Assembly (NCBI GenBank): GCA_020048055.1
Contig: JAIFNA010000012.1
Span: forward strand, 41,444-105,443
DNA from: Arcobacter sp.
Lineage (GTDB): Bacteria > Campylobacterota > Campylobacteria > Campylobacterales > Arcobacteraceae
Length of the DNA stretch: 64,000 bases
Reading direction: 5' to 3'
Shown: piece by piece, positions 63,451-64,000 of the stretch
How the letters are laid out: the number at the start of each line of letters is the position of its first letter
How positions within the stretch are numbered: the stretch's first letter is position 1
Made by a program: the position numbers and the translations under genes
Notes under the pieces: model-generated
The model's database searches: none
Told to the model about the DNA's origin: nothing
What the model saw: the letters and a program-made list of their open reading frames with translations, nothing else

Positions 63451-64000
63451 TTAAAAGCTTGCCCACTCATCATTATCTAAATCAACTTTAACTATTTTCT
63501 TTAGTGCACTTCTTGGTTTAATGTCTGTATTGTTAGCAATATCTTTTTCTGGATGAATTTTTTGAGGCGCAATATTTGAAGTTACAATATTTTGATTTTG
63601 TGATACTCTTGATTTAACATCATCTTTGCCTATAAACTCTTTTTCGTTTGCATTATTTACTATAAGTTTTGAGATTTCGTCTGTTTCTATTGCTACACTT
63701 TGTGTTTGGCTAGCTATTGAAGCATTTTTTTGTGTTTGTTGATCGAGACTTGAAATTGCATCATTGATTTGATTTATACCTAAAAGTTGCTCTTTGCTTG
63801 CCATTTCAACATCTTGAATTAGACTTATAGTTTGAGAAATATTTTCATTAAGCGTTGCATATCCTGTTATCATTCCGTCAGCAATTCGTTTTCCATTGTT
63901 GGCTTTACTTGTTGCATTTTGTACAAGTTTTTTGATTTCATTAGCGGCGTCCGCACTTCTAGTTGCTAAGTTTCTTACCTCTTGCGCAACAACTGCAAAT
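63451..64000 (-). CDS. Methyl-accepting chemotaxis protein, C-terminal part (partial)
   Basis: The minus-strand frame continues to the window edge and encodes the last 180 or so residues of a chemoreceptor. The conserved signalling tip is present (FAVVAQEVRNLATRSADAAN), followed by the descending helix with Gln and Glu methylation-type heptads and a linker of about 60 residues rich in Asn, Ile and Lys. It ends DNDEWASF: the last five residues, EWASF, fit the Trp-x-x-Phe pattern of CheR/CheB tethering pentapeptides. The sensor and membrane parts are outside the window. Confidence 0.92.
   Translation of the reverse strand, partial: FAVVAQEVRNLATRSADAANEIKKLVQNATSKANNGKRIADGMITGYATLNENISQTISLIQDVEMASKEQLLGINQINDAISSLDQQTQKNASIASQTQSVAIETDEISKLIVNNANEKEFIGKDDVKSRVSQNQNIVTSNIAPQKIHPEKDIANNTDIKPRSALKKIVKVDLDNDEWASF

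Noticed and set aside
1..64000. tRNA, rRNA, tmRNA, CRISPR, insertion sequence or prophage
   Set aside because: I found no cloverleaf with a TTCGA loop and CCA end, no regularly spaced repeats, no transposase or integrase motif and no terminal inverted repeats in the gaps.

Overview
The window looks like the chromosome of a free-living, low-GC member of the Campylobacterota, most like the Arcobacter group. This rests on family content and gene order: a DUF3373 porin, a HP0268-family nuclease next to miaB, an aminofutalosine (futalosine-pathway) deaminase next to sppA and aroQ, MurF with an N-terminal membrane domain between an alpha/beta hydrolase and a HIT protein, LSHQWRQPL-type histidine kinases, and recurrent TACAAT -10 boxes without clear -35 boxes. 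I see no tRNA or rRNA gene, insertion sequence, CRISPR array, prophage or origin. Nearly all of it is dense housekeeping DNA with small accessory inserts.

Layout. 1-4261 (minus): a tripartite RND efflux operon (TolC, adaptor, permease) whose permease is divided into two half-genes that meet at an in-frame TAG-ATG. 4426-8384 (minus): a porin, a small cytochrome-like secreted protein without a haem motif, a small membrane protein, and a Tat-exported flavoprotein of the sulfide:quinone oxidoreductase family that lacks one expected catalytic cysteine. 8742-11662 (plus): the alpha ribosomal operon rpmJ-rpsM-rpsK-rpsD-rpoA-rplQ, behind a leader with nested complementary segments. 11848-18082 (plus): dnaE, surE, an unknown small gene, psd and an SDR enzyme. 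18136-19574: a blue-light-type (LOV) sensor kinase broken by a frameshift. 19585-25023 (minus): a B12-type radical SAM protein, an unknown membrane protein, a DUF374 acyltransferase, miaB and an HP0268-family gene.

25196-33246 (plus): nth, hydrolase, murF, HIT, mobB, an M15 peptidase, then clpB under a canonical sigma-70 promoter with a full CIRCE operator, and a metallopeptidase. 33339-41099 (plus): recA, a DEAD-box helicase with an Arg/Asp-rich repeat tail, BaiN-like flavoprotein, YmdB-like phosphoesterase, a ParA-like ATPase with a tail-anchored partner, ubiE and xseA. 41160-42050: a CheW/response-regulator pair. 42136-44230 (minus): sppA and the futalosine-pathway deaminase; 44298-45406 (plus): aroQ and rdgB. 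45464-48517 (minus): an aldehyde dehydrogenase and a TPP enzyme of the acetolactate synthase type. 48656-52805 (minus): a seven-gene run with a pilin-like protein, murB, a two-domain SagB/ThcOx dehydrogenase, two GNAT-type proteins, a 62-residue protein and an ankyrin protein. 52941-63378: thrC, a LysR regulator, uvrD-like helicase, truB, ispE, smpB, a one-polypeptide restriction-modification enzyme and bioA. The window ends inside a chemoreceptor gene that carries a CheR/CheB-tether-like C-terminus.

The strongest candidates for something new are the split RND permease, the LOV kinase with its frameshift, the cysteine-deficient SQR-like protein with its haem-less cytochrome-like neighbour, the SagB/GNAT cluster, and the rpmJ leader. 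All function calls come from reading motifs; no database search was run.
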